A DNA stretch of 12,822 nt, taken from NCBI GenBank assembly GCA_964431035.1, contig CAYSIF010000045.1, positions 1 through 12,822 of the forward strand. Reading direction: 5' to 3'. The first letter of the stretch is position 1; the number at the start of each line of letters is the position of its first letter. A program made the translations under genes and the position numbers. This DNA is from Methanobrevibacter_A sp964431035 (GTDB taxonomy: Archaea; Methanobacteriota; Methanobacteria; Methanobacteriales; Methanobacteriaceae). The notes under the pieces were generated by a model. It saw nothing but the letters and a program-made list of their open reading frames with translations, ran no database searches and was not told the origin of the DNA. This document shows positions 12,099 through 12,822 of this stretch, one piece after another.

Positions 12099-12822
12099 AT
12101 GGAGTTAAATGAAAAACTAGAACCAGTATACATATTCCTTGCAATAATACTCGGATTACTATTAAGCAATATAAAAATTTTAACAAATCTAGGAGACCCT
12201 ATTTTAACATTATCCTTAGCATTAATGCTATTTGCACTATTTCTAGAAATACCATTAAAAGATATTAAAAAAAGCTTCACAAATACTAAATATACAACAA
12301 TTAGCCTGTTAATTAATTTCTTATGGACTCCACTTTTCGGATACTTTTTAGCAAAAATCTTTCTAACTGGAAGTGTTGATTTAGAGATAGGATTTTTTAT
12401 GCTAATACTTACACCATGTACAGACTGGTATCTGCTTTTTACAAAAATAGCGAAAGGAGATGTGAGTTTAAACTTATCTATACTACCAGTAAACTTAATA
12501 TTGCAATTAATACTTCTTCCAACATATCTTTTAATTTTTTATTCAAAAACAAACACTTTAAACATATTAAACTTAGGATATAGTTTACTGATTTTTATAA
12601 TAATACCATTTACACTTGCACAAATATTTAAAAAAATAAATAAAAAACATGTGAATTTAATAAAAAATAAGATAATAGATTTTCAGATGCTATTTTTAGC
12701 AATTGCAATATTTGCACTATTCTTATCACAAGGAGAAAACCTATTTACAAATATAAACACATTATATACTTTATTTATACCTATAATACTATTTTTCACA
12801 GTAAACTTTTTATTGGATTTTA
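12099..12822 (+). CDS. Acr3/BASS-family membrane carrier, probable arsenite exporter (3' end outside the window)
   Basis: 241 codons are seen before the window ends, with no stop. Hydrophobic spans lie at about residues 10-23, 34-52, 66-88, 96-114, 127-147, 157-177, 196-210 and 222-240. LTPCTDWYLLFTKIAKGD (105-121), with C107, followed by LPVNLILQLILLP, matches the conserved cysteine helix and the next span of Acr3-type arsenite carriers; broader BASS transporters share the fold. Export of arsenite or another anion is therefore likely but not certain. The ATG at 12099 is the only one that fits the frame; AGGTG at 12079-12083 is an unusually distant 15 bases upstream, while GGAG at 12101-12104 precedes an ATG (12109) that stops after two more codons. 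Upstream tandem palindromes may bind its regulator. Mainly A/C-ending codons. Confidence 0.75.
   Translation, partial: MELNEKLEPVYIFLAIILGLLLSNIKILTNLGDPILTLSLALMLFALFLEIPLKDIKKSFTNTKYTTISLLINFLWTPLFGYFLAKIFLTGSVDLEIGFFMLILTPCTDWYLLFTKIAKGDVSLNLSILPVNLILQLILLPTYLLIFYSKTNTLNILNLGYSLLIFIIIPFTLAQIFKKINKKHVNLIKNKIIDFQMLFLAIAIFALFLSQGENLFTNINTLYTLFIPIILFFTVNFLLDF

Noticed and set aside
12095..12280. 61-residue minus-strand frame
   Set aside because: Antisense to the Acr3-like gene, whose conserved cysteine motif supports the plus strand.
1..12822. tRNA, rRNA or CRISPR array
   Set aside because: No cloverleaf with a GTTCGA-type T-loop, no GC-rich rRNA segment and no regularly spaced repeats beyond the two-copy unit at 11938-12005.

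Overview
The window is very AT-rich archaeal DNA. The signs are TATA-box promoters about 25-30 bases before likely transcription starts, Shine-Dalgarno sites of the AGGTG/GGAGG type, T-tract terminators and no bacterial -10/-35 boxes. An Mth212-like exonuclease III, an iron alcohol dehydrogenase, a 4Fe-4S aldo/keto reductase and an Acr3-like carrier point to a methanogen of the Methanobacteriaceae. Methanosphaera or Methanobrevibacter is my best guess, by inference from protein resemblance and composition.

Layout. 1-411: A-rich non-coding leader. 412-1731 (+): cobalamin-binding radical SAM enzyme. 1728-3669: a DpnII-type (GATC) restriction-modification locus. The endonuclease (minus) is intact. 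The DNA adenine methylase is split in two: its 3' part lies on the minus strand just upstream of the endonuclease, and its promoter and 5' part lie on the plus strand. The split falls exactly at a 17-bp perfect inverted repeat (2975-2991 and 3650-3666). Inverting the 692-bp segment between the repeats would rebuild, in frame and without a scar, a 314-residue methylase followed by the endonuclease in one operon. This looks like a DNA-inversion on/off switch for a whole type II system, seen here in the OFF state. It is the most interesting feature of the window.

3667-3939: gene-free, with a 15-bp inverted repeat and an apparently orphan promoter flanked by DtxR-like palindromes. 3940-6268 (minus): operon exonuclease III - unknown 131-aa protein - iron alcohol dehydrogenase. 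6269-7091: mostly non-coding, with a candidate 23-residue membrane peptide gene behind a second DtxR-like palindrome. 7092-9052 (minus): overlapping two-gene cassette of an OLD/ABC-like ATPase and a small partner, a candidate defence module. 9188-9802 (minus): SAM methyltransferase. 9849-10497 (minus): AbrB-type antitoxin and PIN-domain toxin. 10647-11798 (minus): aldo/keto reductase with two 4Fe-4S clusters. 11799-12098: repeat-rich promoter region. 12099 to the end (+): N-terminal part of an Acr3/BASS-like carrier.

Housekeeping genes (exonuclease III, most of the alcohol dehydrogenase, the reductase) use mainly A- and C-ending codons. The radical SAM gene, the methylase part on the plus strand and the ATPase cassette use mostly A/T-ending codons, in keeping with an accessory, transferred origin. 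The window thus mixes core metabolism and repair with at least three accessory stability or defence modules: the switchable restriction system, the ATPase pair and the toxin-antitoxin pair.
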